The translations under genes were made by a program, and so were the position numbers. Of a DNA stretch of 64,000 bases, positions 10,071 through 21,753 are shown piece after piece; position 1 is the first letter of the stretch, and every line of letters begins with the position of its first letter. Origin of the DNA: Lunularia cruciata (taxonomy: Eukaryota > Streptophyta > Marchantiopsida > Lunulariales > Lunulariaceae); assembly GCA_948567375.1 (NCBI GenBank), contig OX419757.1, positions 69,378,001 through 69,442,000 of the forward strand, read 5' to 3'. The notes below the pieces were generated by a model. It worked only from the letters and a program-made list of their open reading frames with translations, did no database searches and had not been told where the DNA came from.

Positions 10071-12014
10071 TGCGACAACCCGGCAAATATCACTTTTGCG
10101 GTAATCAGGTAAGTAAAGTTCGTTCCCGTAGAGATACTATCCAGAATTGGTCAAATACAAAGTCAAAAGTCACAGTTGCAATTCTTCTTGATTGCTTCTT
10201 TAATCTCTCAGGTAGAAACTACACCCAGAAGAGAGTAACAAGCTCACAATCTTGACAACTTGTCACGAATACACACACATAATCACAACATAGTCAATTC
10301 TGTCCAAACAACTCTTGATTGTGATGATTCAGATTCTCCCGAAGACGGCACTTCACTGCAAAGACCGATTTTGCCTCAGAATTGTGTTCCAACCCTCCAC
10401 TGAAGGCACAACTTCCTCGATCAAAATTGCTTCACATCAACTTTGTACTACACTCACCAATGCAGAATACTAACAACACTACAATTCCTCTCAGATCTAT
10501 CAAGGCATTGCTCCGATGCACTTCACTCAGGATCAAACACACAAAATGAAGATCAAGGCTGTAGACCCCAACATCCACAGACACACTGACTTGCTCTTTG
10601 GAATTCTCCACACACTCACAAACACAAACATGAAATTGACAATCAGAATTAAGCTTAAGTGACGAGTACTGAAAACAACACTTTGCTTTATCTATCTTCA
10701 GAAATTTGAATACTGAATAACATCGTACTGCGAATGCTTCACTTAAATACTAAAGCAAATGGCAGATTTGCCTATCTAGCTCCGCTTCCTAACATCCCTT
10801 CCTACCTACAGAACCCAAGTGACAATCTATCTCTTCATATCTGCCCTTTCCTATCTTAAAATTGACTTCTATCCCGATCCGATGTCGACCTCATCATCGG
10901 CTTCCAAACCCGATGATCTTCTTACTACTTCACCTTCTTCGGGTATGACTGATTCTACTAATTTCTTTACTAATTCTACAACTTCTTCACTACAATCTAT
11001 AATTGAACTCCGGGTTACTCTATCTACACTCTTATTTCCCAACCCCTCTTCTCTAATGTGTCAATTATCAAGTCCGATGACACCTGAATTCCTAATTCTG
11101 CGACATCGTGTCTAATTACAATCAATTCCTTTGCTAATTCTACTATATCCTCATCACAAATTGTAATTGAAAGCATGGGTACACTATCTACGCCTTCAAT
11201 TTGTAACCCACTTTCCCCTAATCACTCATGTTACTGACCCGAAGACACTTACAATCTGATCTTGCACTTCGGGTTTATTCATTACTGCTACTTCTCTTTC
11301 AATTCCTGTTCTATCTTCAATCGGAATTGAAATTGAAGTCACGGGTATCCTAACTATTTATTCTTTCTCTATCCTAACTCTCTCTAATGCCTCTGGCAAG
11401 ATTCCCGAAGTCATCTTCATTGCAGTCCAAGTTCCAACTATCTTAGATACAATCATCTTTGTCTTGAGTCGAAGAAGCCTCTAACTCGAAGTTGTGTAAA
11501 CCTGAAGTCCAACATCCGAAGTCTAAAGTCCGAAGTCTGAAGTCCAAAGTCTGAAGTCCGAAGACCAAAGTCTGAAGTTTGAGACCAAAGTCTGAAGTCT
11601 GAAGTCCGAAGTCCAAAGATGCCAACCCGAAGACACTAAACTTCTTTGTAAAGTTATTCCCAAAACTTCAAATACTTGTAACTTCTTCTACATACCTCCA
11701 AACTTTGCGATTTTGTTGGCAACGGAAAGCCCTGAACGAGATGCTTCCAACGAGATACACCACGCTTGATTTGGAATTGTGAACATTGAGATACAGCCCC
11801 TGCAAGAATCTCAACCTGTAACTTCCATTCCTTCTTTGGTTTTGCCCTCTTTCAATCCTGGCTGAGTCCGTCTTCATCAGACACAAAGTCTACTTCTTCG
11901 GGCTTGATCAAAATACAAATTTCCTCACTTTTCTTCTCCATTTGATTTCAATTTGGTTTCAGCAAGGCACTTCTTCTTCAAAACTCGTCCAAAATGAAAA
12001 ATGTAGGTACCACA
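10071..12014 (-). repeat. B 3' LTR, 1944 bp
   Basis: Minus strand starts TGTGGTACCTACATTTTTC (12014) and ends GGGTTGTCGCA (10071). About 700 bp at the tail matches the family-A tail, and a remnant of the family-A ORF C-terminus (minus strand, DEVDIGS-like, near 10880) follows. The remaining 1.1 kb is not alignable by eye to the A ORF. It has CGAAGT-type heptamer repeats at 11499-11620. The start matches the partial LTR at 63807-64000 almost base for base. Confidence 0.85.
11499..11620. repeat. Degenerate heptamer tandem repeat (tccgaag / tctgaag)
   Basis: About 16 units of roughly 7 bp, alternating variants of gtCCGAAGTcTGAAG, in the B 3' LTR. Related CCGAAGT / ACTTCGG words are scattered through the first 300 bp of family-A units, where they often form small inverted pairs. 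The 398-bp B 5' LTR lacks the repeat through its deletion. Confidence 0.75.
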
Positions 12015-12029
12015 TACCCCTTCCCTCAA
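12015..12029 (-). other. B polypurine tract
   Basis: Minus-strand ttgagggaaggggta sits immediately before the TGTGGTACC start of the 3' LTR, where plus-strand DNA synthesis would be primed. Confidence 0.8.
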
Positions 12030-12520
12030 ATGTGAGCGTCCCCGCAAACACACAACAAGGATTTTTGTCTTTCAAGTCAAGTTTTGCTCAGAGATCCGTA
12101 GTCTTCCTTCCCTCTATTGTAAACTAATTTTTTTCCTTTTCTTTTTCTTTCTTTTCCAAACAAGGGGAATTGTGAACCAAACAAGGCGACAGCCACTCCA
12201 AATCACTCCAAGATTTGAATTCATCGTATGTGGCCAAGAATCTGAAGGTGACAATTGGAACTCAAGGAAAGGTGTCTTCGGATTCACATTCTCAAGAGAT
12301 GGGGTCTAAATATGCTAAGTGCTGGTGATCCACACAGTCTCGTGGCCACTGTATGCTCCAACTCACTCCAAAAACATGATTCCTTGTCAGACTCTTGAGA
12401 GGAAGTAGACTCCGCCAAGTCTTGATTTAATTCTTGAACATTCTTGAAAATTTGCCTCATTCTCCTCCCTTGTTACAACATAACAACAAAACTTTGTACC
12501 CTTCTACTTCAAAAGATTGT
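12030..12520 (-). other. B internal region, non-coding
   Basis: About 490 bp between polypurine tract and primer site. No ORF over 62 codons, no retroviral motif and no obvious RNA gene is visible. On the minus strand it has a run of short A/G-rich stretches near 12120-12160 (agaaagaaaaagaaaagg). It may hold packaging or dimerisation signals, which cannot be told from one copy. Confidence 0.6.
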
Positions 12521-12539
12521 ATCCCTGGCAGCGGCGCCA
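12521..12539 (-). other. B primer-binding site
   Basis: Minus strand TGGCGCCGCTGCCAGGGAT, 7 nt after the LTR end. It resembles the TGGCGCCGTTGCCGGGGA site, complementary to a tRNA 3' end, found in many plant Athila-like and derived non-autonomous elements. This is the key evidence that the ..GGGTTGTCACA end is an LTR end. Confidence 0.8.
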
Positions 12540-12546
12540 AAAATCA

Positions 12547-12944
12547 TGTGACAACCCGGCAAATATCACTTTTGCGGTAATCGGGTAAGTAAAGTTCGTT
12601 CCCGCAGAGATACTATCCAGAATTGGTCAAATACGAAGTCAAAAGTCACAGTTGCAGTTCTTTTTGATTGCCTCTTTAATCTCTCAGGTAGAAACTACAC
12701 CCAGAAGAGAGTAACAAGCTCACAATCTTGACAACTTGTCACGAATACACACACATAATCACAACATAGTCAATTCTGTCCAAACAACTCTTGATTGTGA
12801 TGATTCAGATTCTCCCGAAGACGGCACTTCACTGCAAAGACCGATTTCGCCTCAGAATTGTGTTCCACCCCTCCACTGAAGGCACAACTTCCTCGATTGA
12901 ATTCAACTTCCTCTATTGTGCAGAAGGAGAATGTAGGTACCACA
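12547..12944 (-). repeat. B 5' LTR, internally deleted (398 bp)
   Basis: Plus-strand TGTGACAACCCGG..GGTACCACA. The first 330 bp are nearly identical to 10071-10400. The LTR then jumps through a short novel segment to the terminal aatgtaggtaccaca, losing about 1.5 kb relative to the other LTR. The junction coincides with a perfect palindrome (12916-12960). Confidence 0.82.
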
Positions 12945-12960
12945 TTCTCCTTCTGCACAA
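12916..12960. repeat. Perfect 19-bp inverted repeat at the B / A3 boundary
   Basis: TTGTGCAGAAGGAGAATGT, a 7-nt loop (aggtacc), then the exact reverse complement. The right arm is ordinary A3 ORF sequence outside B. The left arm lies inside the deleted B LTR and appears to be a reversed copy of the flank. Confidence 0.9.
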
Positions 12961-15321
12961 TCTTCTCCTCCTGATTACGAAGTAACTCTCTTAATCTCTC
13001 TTCTTCCCTATATCTCACTGTCAACTCCCGCTGCCACAATTGCTTCTTCTCTTCTACACTCTCCATCACTCTATTGAGTTCTTGTTCCTTCTCTGCTACC
13101 CTCGCCATAGCATGGATGATTTCTAGTCTTGAATCAGCAAACTGTTGCTTCAAGATTTCATATTTTGCTACTTGTCTTTCCCTTACTATGTCACTCTTCT
13201 TCACAAGTTCTTCTCGATACCTCGCTTCTCTCTTCAAGTCCTTAATAACTTAATCTGTACTACTGCCTCCCCTTGCAGTACTTCCCTTTCCTCCTTGCCT
13301 CGGGTTATACTCTTCTTCAACTCCGAGTTCTCCTCTTCCAATCTTGCCAAAACCTGCAACACAATCTTCACCTCCGGACATGTCGACTACATCTCCTTCT
13401 TCTTGTGTTCCAACTTCACCAACAATGGACACAAGATTTCCCAAAGGTACTTCACTCCATCACTCGCAACTACTTCCTCCAACGTAGAAATCTCCTTCCT
13501 TGCCTCTTCTTCATCCGATACTTGCCTTCTTCTCTGCAGTCTTTGTATCAGAATAGATGCTTCACTTCCCGAGCTAGCATTTGCTTCTTCCTTTGCCTTA
13601 CTTGGACCCGCTTCACACTTCGCCTTGTGTCTCAAACAAACTCCTCTCTGAATTGTGAACTTCTTCTCCTCGGGCTTAGGTATCTTGTCCTCCAACTTCG
13701 CATTATCTTCTTGCTCAAGCTCCACCCGAACGTCTTCTTCTTCTTCAGCAGTAGCAGGTACCAACGTCATCTCTCCACCTTCATCACTATCGCTACTTGT
13801 ATCTCCACTTTGCAGCATGAGCTCTGGTTCCTCCTCGTGTTCCGAGTCTTCGGACTTGCACTCAGCTTTGCCTTCCGAGTCTTCTTCTTCTGACGTGATC
13901 ACCACCATGCCTCTCCTCGGGTTTCCTCTCTTGGTCTTATCCTCGGCTTCTCCTTGCCGACTCTGCTTCTTCGACTTCGGAGTACTCACTTCTATCTCCA
14001 CGCTCTTACCCGTCTTTGCATAGTACTCATCCGTGCTTCGGATTTGAAGAATGTATTGTTGCTCCTCCATATCGACTTCTCTTCTCAAGTCAGGATGGAA
14101 GTGAGACACCATTCTGTTGCGCTCCGCCAAATTGAGCAAATTCAACCCAAGGTAGAAATGTGTTGCAAACGGCATGATGTAGTGTGGAGGCGACTTATCC
14201 CACAAATTCCACACCATTTGTCTTGTCCTCCCATGGAAGCACCTCACCCAATTAATAGGCTCTCTTGCAAACATCTTATGGAAGAACACCGCTTGGTGTT
14301 TCATCACATAAGTTGTTCTCTTCGGCTTCAGGATTGCCATGAGAGCACTCACGATCCCTCTCTTCACTGGATCTTTGTAACTCTCAACCTTATACCCATT
14401 CTTCATTCTCTTTGAAGGAAAAGCATCCCTCACTTCTTGGGTCTCTTCTGCTACTTCTTCATTCCCCAAGAATGTGGCACCTTGCTCTACGCTTGCCTCT
14501 CTCCCAAGCACTAATCTCCAATCCGACTCTGTCCAGTGAGCCTGATTTCCTCTCTTCCCCACTTCCTCAAGGCCATCAACAACGGGCAACGGGCAAAAGG
14601 ACTGTACTCTCGATTATCTTGGTCATGAAACCTGGAAAACTCACATTCCAGTTCCACGCCAAGAAGGTGATCCGAAGTCGGCTCAAGACTTTGATCCTTG
14701 CGATCACATCTAACCTCCAAATCGCATGATTTCTCATTGTGAATTCGGAGTTCTTCTTTCCTCCTCCCATCTCTCCTGTTTTCTCACTATCTCTCGGTTT
14801 CACTCTCTCGAATTCTCCTCTACACACTAGCGTGTCTTCAACTCTACTTCCCTTCCCACAATCACCTGCAAGACGACTTCTCAATGGCGAAGGAAAATTG
14901 CCCAACATTGCTTTGTCATAAGCCCAATTTTTATAGAATCATGCCTTCTTTGTCTTTCTTCAATTCAAGTTTCTACCGAGAAATCACACCTCTTGCATGC
15001 GCCTGTCACTGTCAATTGTACTTCACGCGTATGGGCCACCGGTTTTGAACTGTCCCTACTTGAATTTCTCACCCCGAAGAAAGGTTGTTACACTATCTTT
15101 GCCTCAAGTTGAGCTCTCCCTGATACAAAGACTCCTTACTTTGGATTGTATGCTGACAGGGCAAATCCCAGTACTTTGCCTTATGACCCGAAGCCACTTT
15201 ACCTTGGGTTTCATCCCGAAGACTCTTTTCTTTGCCATCTTCGGCCATACAGGCACAATCCAACTTCTCTATACACTTCTTCTTCTCCATTTTGAAAGAA
15301 AACGAAAAATGTGAGTACCAC

Positions 15322-15730
15322 AGATTTGATTGTAACCACTCCGCAAATCTAGTTTGGTGAAGTGTCTTGCTCCATCAAGTTGATCAAATAGATCATCCAT
15401 GCGGGGTAAGGGGTATTTGTTCTTCACTATTTGCTGATTGAGACCCCGATAGTCAATGCACATGCACATTGTACTATCTTTCTTCTTCACAAACAAGACC
15501 GGAGCCCCATATGATGATACATTGGGTTGGATGAACCCTATTTGCAGCATATCCTCAATTTGATTCTTGCACTCCTCCAACTCATGAGGTGACAGGTGAT
15601 ATGGGGCCTTACAAGGAGGGGTCTTCCTCGGGAGTGTCTCAATTTTATGATTTACTCTCCTTTTTGGTGGTAATCTTGAGGGTAGATATTTAGGAAAGAC
15701 ATCTTGAAACTCATTTACAACATCCTTCAA
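15322..15730 (-). pseudogene. G reverse transcriptase N-terminal half
   Basis: Minus strand: [90 protein letters not shown]. It stops exactly where A3 was inserted (GATTT duplication) and resumes at 8657. This is the fingers/palm part of a Ty3/gypsy RT, clean and open here. Confidence 0.93.
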
Positions 15731-15763
15731 TTTCTCAAGAATTTGTCCCTTGAGTTGCGCACC

Positions 15764-16216
15764 CTAGACTTCTCTTATTAGACCCATGAAACACCTATCA
15801 ATCTTACAGATAGTTGTTGTCTTTATGACATAGAGAGGCAATTCTTGCCTATGTGATTTTTCTTTAACCCCAATGATTGACCATTGGTGGGTTCTCACTA
15901 CTTCCTTCCTCCAATCTACCATAGGGTTGTAATGCTCCATCCATGGCATACTTAAGATTGCATCATAACAAACTAATTGTATCACTCGCCACTCAATTGC
16001 TTCTTGATATTTTCCTACAAAGAGTGTTACCCGCCTTGGTAATGATTCAATCCTCTCTGTTTGTCCATTAAGTAACTCTACTTCTTCACTCTCATCTCTC
16101 TCTAGATCCATTCTCAATCTTATTGCAATAGAGCAAGACAGGAAATTCTCTATGGCTCCCGGATCTATTAACACTCTCACTTGATTGCTTTCTAGGACCC
16201 CATTCACTACAATCAA
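15764..16216 (-). pseudogene. G aspartic protease
   Basis: Minus strand retropepsin-like segment: VRVLIDPGAIENFLS in the active-site position and YDAILSMPWMEHYNP as the flap/ILGMPW-like end. The usual D-S/T-G triad reads DPG, a probable inactivating change. The reading frame is open over 150 codons and separated from the RT by a stop at 15764. Confidence 0.82.
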
Positions 16217-16311
16217 TTGTGAGGTTGCCTTTTGGTACCTTTTTGCGCTCGTCTTCTTCCTTCCCTTGCTTTTTTGCTTCCTTATTGAGCCAGTAAGGCC
16301 GTAAGGTACAT

Positions 16312-17385
16312 TTATTGGTGATCTTTGTTTTCCAAAGTGATTTCCACCTCCTCCTCTTCAATGCGTCTCTCCATGTTGTTCAAAGATTGCTTGTATGAAG
16401 GTTGAGGGCCTCTAGGAAGTCGAGCACTACAGTTGGTAGATATATGTCCAATACGACCACAATTGTAACAACGGTGTTGTTTTCCTTGAGTTCCTTCTCC
16501 TCGTGGGACTCCATCTCTTCGTTCTTCTACCTGTCCCCATTCTCCTTGAAGCGGTCGTGCTCCTCGGTCTCGAAACCGAAGGTTGCCCAGTTCCATCGAT
16601 ACTGGTCTACCCATGGGTGGCATTTCTGCCCGATAATGTTGAGGTGGAACTACTCCTTCACCTCCACCTAATGCTCCTGCTATTCTTTGCGCACAAGCAA
16701 TGGCTTCAAATACCATGTGAGGATTTTGTACCATGACTTCTTGGCAAATCCGCTCCTTCAATCCTTGTTTGAAATTGTCAAGAGCCTCTGGACTCATGTC
16801 AATTATTGCGACTTGTAGATCCAAAAATGCCTCCACATACTCTTATATGATGTTCTTTTGTTTCAATCTCCATAGTCGGATCCGGGCCATCTGCACAGAA
16901 TCCACCAATCAGAAATTCTTCAGCAATCCTTTTGGCATTGCTGTCCATGTGACCTCCCTTCTCTCGGCCAACATGGATCGTTCCCAAGCGTCATACCATG
17001 TGAGGGTTTTATCGGTCAAGTACCCACATGCAAACACGCCTATAGCATGCTCGGTGATCTCTGTTGAGAACAACCAAAAATATTGATTCATTCTTGAGAT
17101 CCAGTTCTCCACTACTCTCATTGTATATTGCTCCTTGTAAGGCTCGATGTTGCAGGTCTTCTTCATCCGGAGTAGTAATGTGGCTTCATCATTGATAGGG
17201 TTTGTAGGCACGGGTGCCTCTCCAAGTACTTCAGTTGCAGGTATTGGATTTTGAAACAACTCTTCTTCTTGCATTGCTTGATTATTCTTGAGGGTCTGCA
17301 CTTGACTTTGTAACGCTTTCATGGTCATCTTAATCTCTTGAAATTTGTTCAACAACCCCTGCATTCCTTGCACCAACTCCTGCAA
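16312..17385 (-). pseudogene. G gag with zinc knuckle
   Basis: Minus strand. The capsid region has WISRMNQYFWLF, TWYDAWE and YVEAFLDLQ, the retrotransposon-gag pattern. A CCHC knuckle CYNCGRIGHISTNC follows at about 16445-16490. Two stops (near 16910 and 16850) interrupt an otherwise single frame. They fit TGG to TGA and CAA to TAA changes. Confidence 0.87.
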
Positions 17386-17782
17386 CTACGGATCCATGGT
17401 TCCTGTAACACTCGATTGCTATACCCTAAACTTCAATAGAGAGTTAATATGATCACTCTGGAGGGCGCACAAACTATTGGAACTACCATTGGGACCTCAG
17501 AAGCTACCACTCGTTGGTAATATTCCTCACCAAAATTCCTAACCACAAAATCCTAAACATCACTTTTGGTCTCACTACAAAACAAATTTCTACTTGAGTG
17601 TTAAAAAGGGAAAGGATTTGGGACATTCAAATCCATCACAACAAAATGTAAATTGTCAAATCCCACTCTCTATCGTAAATCACTACATGCAAAATCACTA
17701 GGTTTGGTGAATTCATTACTGTATCCATGAACTCTGCTCCGAAGTGAAAAACCAAGTACACTCTCACTTGCTTGCATTGAAT
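17386..17782 (-). other. G leader, gene-proximal part
   Basis: About 400 bp between gag and the A4 insertion, with the other 200 bp of leader at 21570-21767. No ORF or regulatory motif stands out. TGAAT at 17778-17782 is the A4 target duplication. Confidence 0.6.
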
Positions 17783-20700
17783 TGTGGTGCCCACATTTTT
17801 TGTTTTTTTTTTCAAAATAAAGAAGAAGAAGTGTATAGAGAAGTCGGATTGCGCCTGTATGACCAAAGAAGGCGAAGAAAAGAGTCTTCGGGATGAAACC
17901 CAAAGTAAAGTGACTTCGGGTCATAAGGTGAAGTACTCGGAAATGCCCTATCAGCATACAACCCGAAGTAAGGAGTCTTTGTATCGGGGGGAGCTCAACC
18001 CAAGGCGAAGATAGTTTAACAACCTTTCGTCGAGGCAAGAAATTCAAGAAGGGACCATTCAAAAACCGGCGGCCCATACGCGCAAAGTTTGATTGATAGC
18101 GACAAGTGCATGTAGGAGGTGTAATTTCTTGGTAGAAACTCAAAGTGAAGAAAGACGAACAAAGCGCATCTCCATAAAAATCGAACTCGCAATGATGCAA
18201 TGTAGAGTAATTTTCCTTTGCCGTCAAGAAGTCGTCCTATAGGTGATCATGGGAAGGGAAATAGAGTTGGAAATGCGCTAGTGTATAAGGGAGAAGTCGC
18301 AAGAGTGAAACCAAGAGACAGTGAGAAAACAAGAGAGATGGGAGGAGGAAAGAAGAACTCCGAATTTGCACTAAGAAATCATGTGATTCGGAGGTTAGAT
18401 GTAATCACAAGGATCGAAGTCTTGAGCCGACTTCGGATCACCTTCTTGGCATGGAATTGGAACGTGACTTTTCTAGGTTTCATGACAAAGATCATCGAGA
18501 GCAAGTGTCTCGATGGACCTGAGGAAGAAGGGAAGAGAGGAAATCCGGCTTGCTGGACAGAGTCAAATTGGAAGTTAGTACTTGGGAAGGAAGCAGGCTC
18601 GGAGCAAGGGGCCATGTTCTTGGGGAAGGGAGAGATAGCCCAAGAAATCCAAGAAGTGAGAGATGCATTCTCGTCAAAGCAGACAAAGAATGGGTACAAA
18701 GTCGAGAGCTACAAAGATTCTATCAAGAGAGGAATTGTGAGTGCTCTGATGGCAATCCTAAAGCCGAAGAGAACAACATATGTGATGAAACACCAAGTGG
18801 TGTTTTTCACAAATTGTTTGCAAGAGAACCAATCAATTAGGCGAGGTGTTTCTATGGGAGAACACGACAAATGGTGTGGAATCTGCGGGATAAATCACCT
18901 CCACACTACATCGTGCCGTTTGTAGCTCATTTCTACCTCGGGTTGAATTTGCTGAACTCGGCAGAGCAAACTCGAATGGTGTTGCATTTCCATCCCGATT
19001 TGTGAAAGGAGGTCGATGTAGAGGAGCAGCAGTACATCTTGCAAATCAGAAGCACCGACGAGTACTACAAGACAACAAGGAAGAATGTGGAGATCAAAGT
19101 GAGTACTCCAAACTCGAAGAAGAGAAATCAGCAGGGTGAAGCCAAAGACACGACAAAACCTCAGAAGACCAAGCAAGGAAACCCGAGGCGAGGCATGATG
19201 GTGATCGAGTCATAAGATGAAGACTCAGAAGGTGACGCCGAGTGCAAGACCAAATACTCGGAACACGAGGAGGAGCCCAAGCTAACGCTACAGAGTGGAG
19301 ATATGAGTAGTGACAGTGATGAGGGTGGAGAAATGACATCGGCGCCAGCTGCTGCAGAGGAAGAAGAAGAAGTGCAGGCAAAGATCAAGGCCGAGGACAA
19401 CACGAAGTTGGAAGATGAAGTACCCTAAGTAGAAGAGAAGATCGCAGTTTAGAGGGGGGTCCGCTCAAGATGTAAGGCAAAGTATGATGCAGGTCTGAGT
19501 AACGTGAAAGAAGAAGCAAATGAAAGCTCAAGAAGCGGGGCATCCATTCTGATACGACGACTACAGAGAAGAAGGCGAGTATCAAATGAACAAGAAGTGC
19601 GAAGAGAAGTGGCTACGCAAGAAGAAGTAACCTTGAGCAATGGAGTCGAGTACCTGCGGGAGGTGGTGTGTCCCTTGTTGGTGAAGCTAGAGCACAAGAA
19701 GAAGGAGATGCAGTTGACTTGTCCAGAGGTGAAGACTGTCTTGCAGGTGTTATCAAGATTAGAAGAAGAGAACTCGAGGTTGAAGAAGAGTATAACCCAA
19801 GGAGAGGAGGAAAGGGAAATACTGCAAGCGGAGGCAGTAGTGAGGACTCAGGTAATTGAAGACCTGAAGAGAGAGGTGAGTTATCGAGAAGATCTTGTAA
19901 AGAAGAGTGACATAGCAAGGGAAAGACAAGTAGCAGAGTATGAAATCTTGAAGCAGCAGTTTGCTGATTCAAGAGTAGAAGTTATCCATGCTATGGCGAG
20001 AGTAACAGCGAAGGAACAAGAGCTCAATATGGTGATGGAGAGTGTTAAGGAGAAGAAGCAACTCTGGCAAAGAGAGTTGGCAGCACGGTATAGGGAAGAA
20101 GAGAGATTATGAGAGTTACTTCGTAATCAGGAGGAGAAGGTTGTATAGAAGGAGAAGGAGAAGGAAACGATGAAAGCCAAGTTCAAAGTGGAATTGGTAA
20201 TGTACAGGGAGGATTGGCTTGCAGATCGAGAGCGAGAGAGGAAGATGAGATTGGAGCCATTGAGGGAGATAGTCCTCAGGATGAACGCGATGTTGAGTAC
20301 AGAGGCCAACGTTCGAATTGAAGAAACGAGGCTGCACGAGTTGAAGTTGTTGGTGCAGGAGACAAGGCAAAGAAGGCAAAAGACACTAATTTGAATGCCT
20401 TGTTGATCAGTTTAAGAACTCGTGTAAACAAGAAGATCTTAGAAGTAGAAGACAATATTGCGATTAGATTAGACTTAGTGAAATTGGAGATAGAAAAACT
20501 TCGAAAGGATATTAGAGCCAAACCCAAAGTAAATAACATAGGAGTGCAGATGTCTTCGGAGTTAGAGATGGAGACATTAGAGAAGAGTGGATCGAGAGAT
20601 AATGAGTTAGATAGATTACCCACTAGTGGAATTTCAGATCAGGAAAGAGAATTGTTGGATCTGGTAGAAGATGTAGAAGGTATGAAACCCGAGGAAAGAG

Positions 20701-21564
20701 TAGTAGGAAGTAAGATTACTTTGGGTTCGGGTTTGAAAGCTGAGGAAGAAGTGGACATCGGATCAGATTAGTAACAGTTTTGAGATATGAAGAGGCAGAT
20801 ATGAAGAGGTGCATTGTCATTTCGGATCTATAGGTTAGGAAAGTTGTTGTAGAACGGTATAGTTGTTAGAATTGTCAATTGCTTCATTATTTAAGAGTGG
20901 CATTTGCAGTATCATGTTGTTCAGTGCTCATAATTTCTGAGAATAGATAAAGCAAACTGCTGTGAAGCAGTGCTCATCACTTGAGCTTGATTCCGAGTAT
21001 CCGCTTTGTAATTGTGTTTGTGAGTGTGTGGAGAAATTCAAAGTGCAAGTTAGTGTACTTGTTGGATGTTGGATTCCACAGCCTTGATCTTCATTCTATG
21101 TGTTTGATCCTGAGTGAAGTGCAATCAAAGCAATGCCTTGAGAGATCTGAGAGGAATTGTAGTGTTGGTAGTATTTTGCATTTGTGAGTGCAGTGCGAGG
21201 TTGATGTGAAGCAATTTTGATCGAGGAAGTTGTGCCTTCAGTGGAGGGGTGGAACACAATTCTAAGGCGAAGTCATTTTGCAGTGAAGTGCCATTTTTGG
21301 GAGAGCTTGAATCATCACAATCAAGATTGTTTGGAAAGATTTGATGGAGTTGTGATTAAGGAGTGTGAATTTTTGACAAGACTGTGAATTAGTGCTTGTT
21401 ACTCTCTTCTGGGTGTGGTTTCTACCTGAGAGACTAAAGATGAACTCAAGAAGAACTAAATTGTTACTTTTTCTTCGTATTTGACCAATTCTGACTAGTA
21501 TCTCTGCGGGAACAAACTTTACTTACCTATTTACCGCAAAAGTGATATTTGTCGGGTTGTCACA
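17783..21564 (+). mobile_element. A4: complete family-A unit (probable solo LTR), 3782 bp
   Basis: TGTGGTGCCCACATTTT..CGGGTTGTCACA, flanked by TGAAT at 17778-17782 and 21565-21569. It was inserted in the leader of G in the opposite orientation to G. Layout as in A2: TATA box near 18172, ORF 18338-20771, downstream TATA-like box 20888-20895, then the tail. Confidence 0.92.
18338..20771 (+). pseudogene. A4 ORF (family-A LTR protein)
   Basis: From MGGGKKNSEF (18338) to a DIGSD end (TAG 20769). A one-base loss near 18805, relative to A2, shifts the frame after VMKHQVVFF. W-to-stop (18838) and CGA-to-TGA (20110) changes, a stop near 20147 and another one-base shift near 20375 follow. The acidic region (about 19220-19420) and the coiled coil (about 19640-20110) are well kept, for example RLEEENSRLKK. 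Confidence 0.75.
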
Positions 21565-21753
21565 TGAATGTACATAATCTTGATGTTGAATGGATTCAAG
21601 AATGGAAAGCAAGGCACTAGATATTGTCCTCCCGGAGCATCCATTCTATCCTCCTAATCTACCAATTACACCAGAATGTCTCTCCTCAAAATTACTCAGT
21701 CTCAGTAGCCCATGTTCTTCCAAGAGGGGTGATCCGCTCTCTTGGACAACACC

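Larger units (their letters stand above)
10071..12944 (-). mobile_element. B: short LTR element with non-coding 532-bp interior
   Basis: Flanked by TTCTC at 10066-10070 and 12945-12949. Minus-strand order: 5' LTR (12944 to 12547), primer site 7 nt inside, a 532-bp interior without a credible ORF, polypurine tract, 3' LTR (12014 to 10071). The two LTRs are almost identical over the shared 330 bp (10071 onward against 12547 onward). The 5' LTR is internally deleted (398 against 1944 bp). It fits a LARD/TRIM-like non-autonomous design. Its LTR ends and tail are homologous to family A, which identifies family-A units as LTRs. Confidence 0.88.
9451..14770 (-). pseudogene. A3 ORF (family-A LTR protein), interrupted by B
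   Basis: Minus strand from the MGGGKKNSEF start (ATG at 14770) to the DIGS-type C-terminus near 9453. It is one of the better-preserved copies: 13387-14589 is open for 400 codons, covering the RTTYVMKHQAVFFHKMF block, PINWVRCFHGRTRQMVW, the acidic region and the start of the coiled coil. An indel near 14580 separates it from the N-terminus and another lies near 13240. B sits in the coiled coil between 10070 and 12945. The C-terminal 200 codons (9451-10060) are open. Confidence 0.75.
8658..15321 (-). mobile_element. A3: family-A unit inserted in G reverse transcriptase, itself split by B
   Basis: Plus-strand view: starts TGTGACAACCC (8658) and ends GAGTACCACA (15321). Flanked by GATTT at 8653-8657 and 15322-15326. 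Excluding B (10071-12944 plus one TTCTC) leaves about 3.79 kb, the standard unit length. On the minus strand the order is leader with TATA box, ORF, then tail (about 9450 to 8658). Confidence 0.9.

Noticed and set aside
13273-13893. Long antisense frames opposite the family-A ORF (for example 13273-13893 and 14412-14729)
   Set aside because: These are shadows of the purine-rich coiled-coil coding strand. They read as Ser/Leu/Pro-rich low-complexity peptide and recur opposite every copy.
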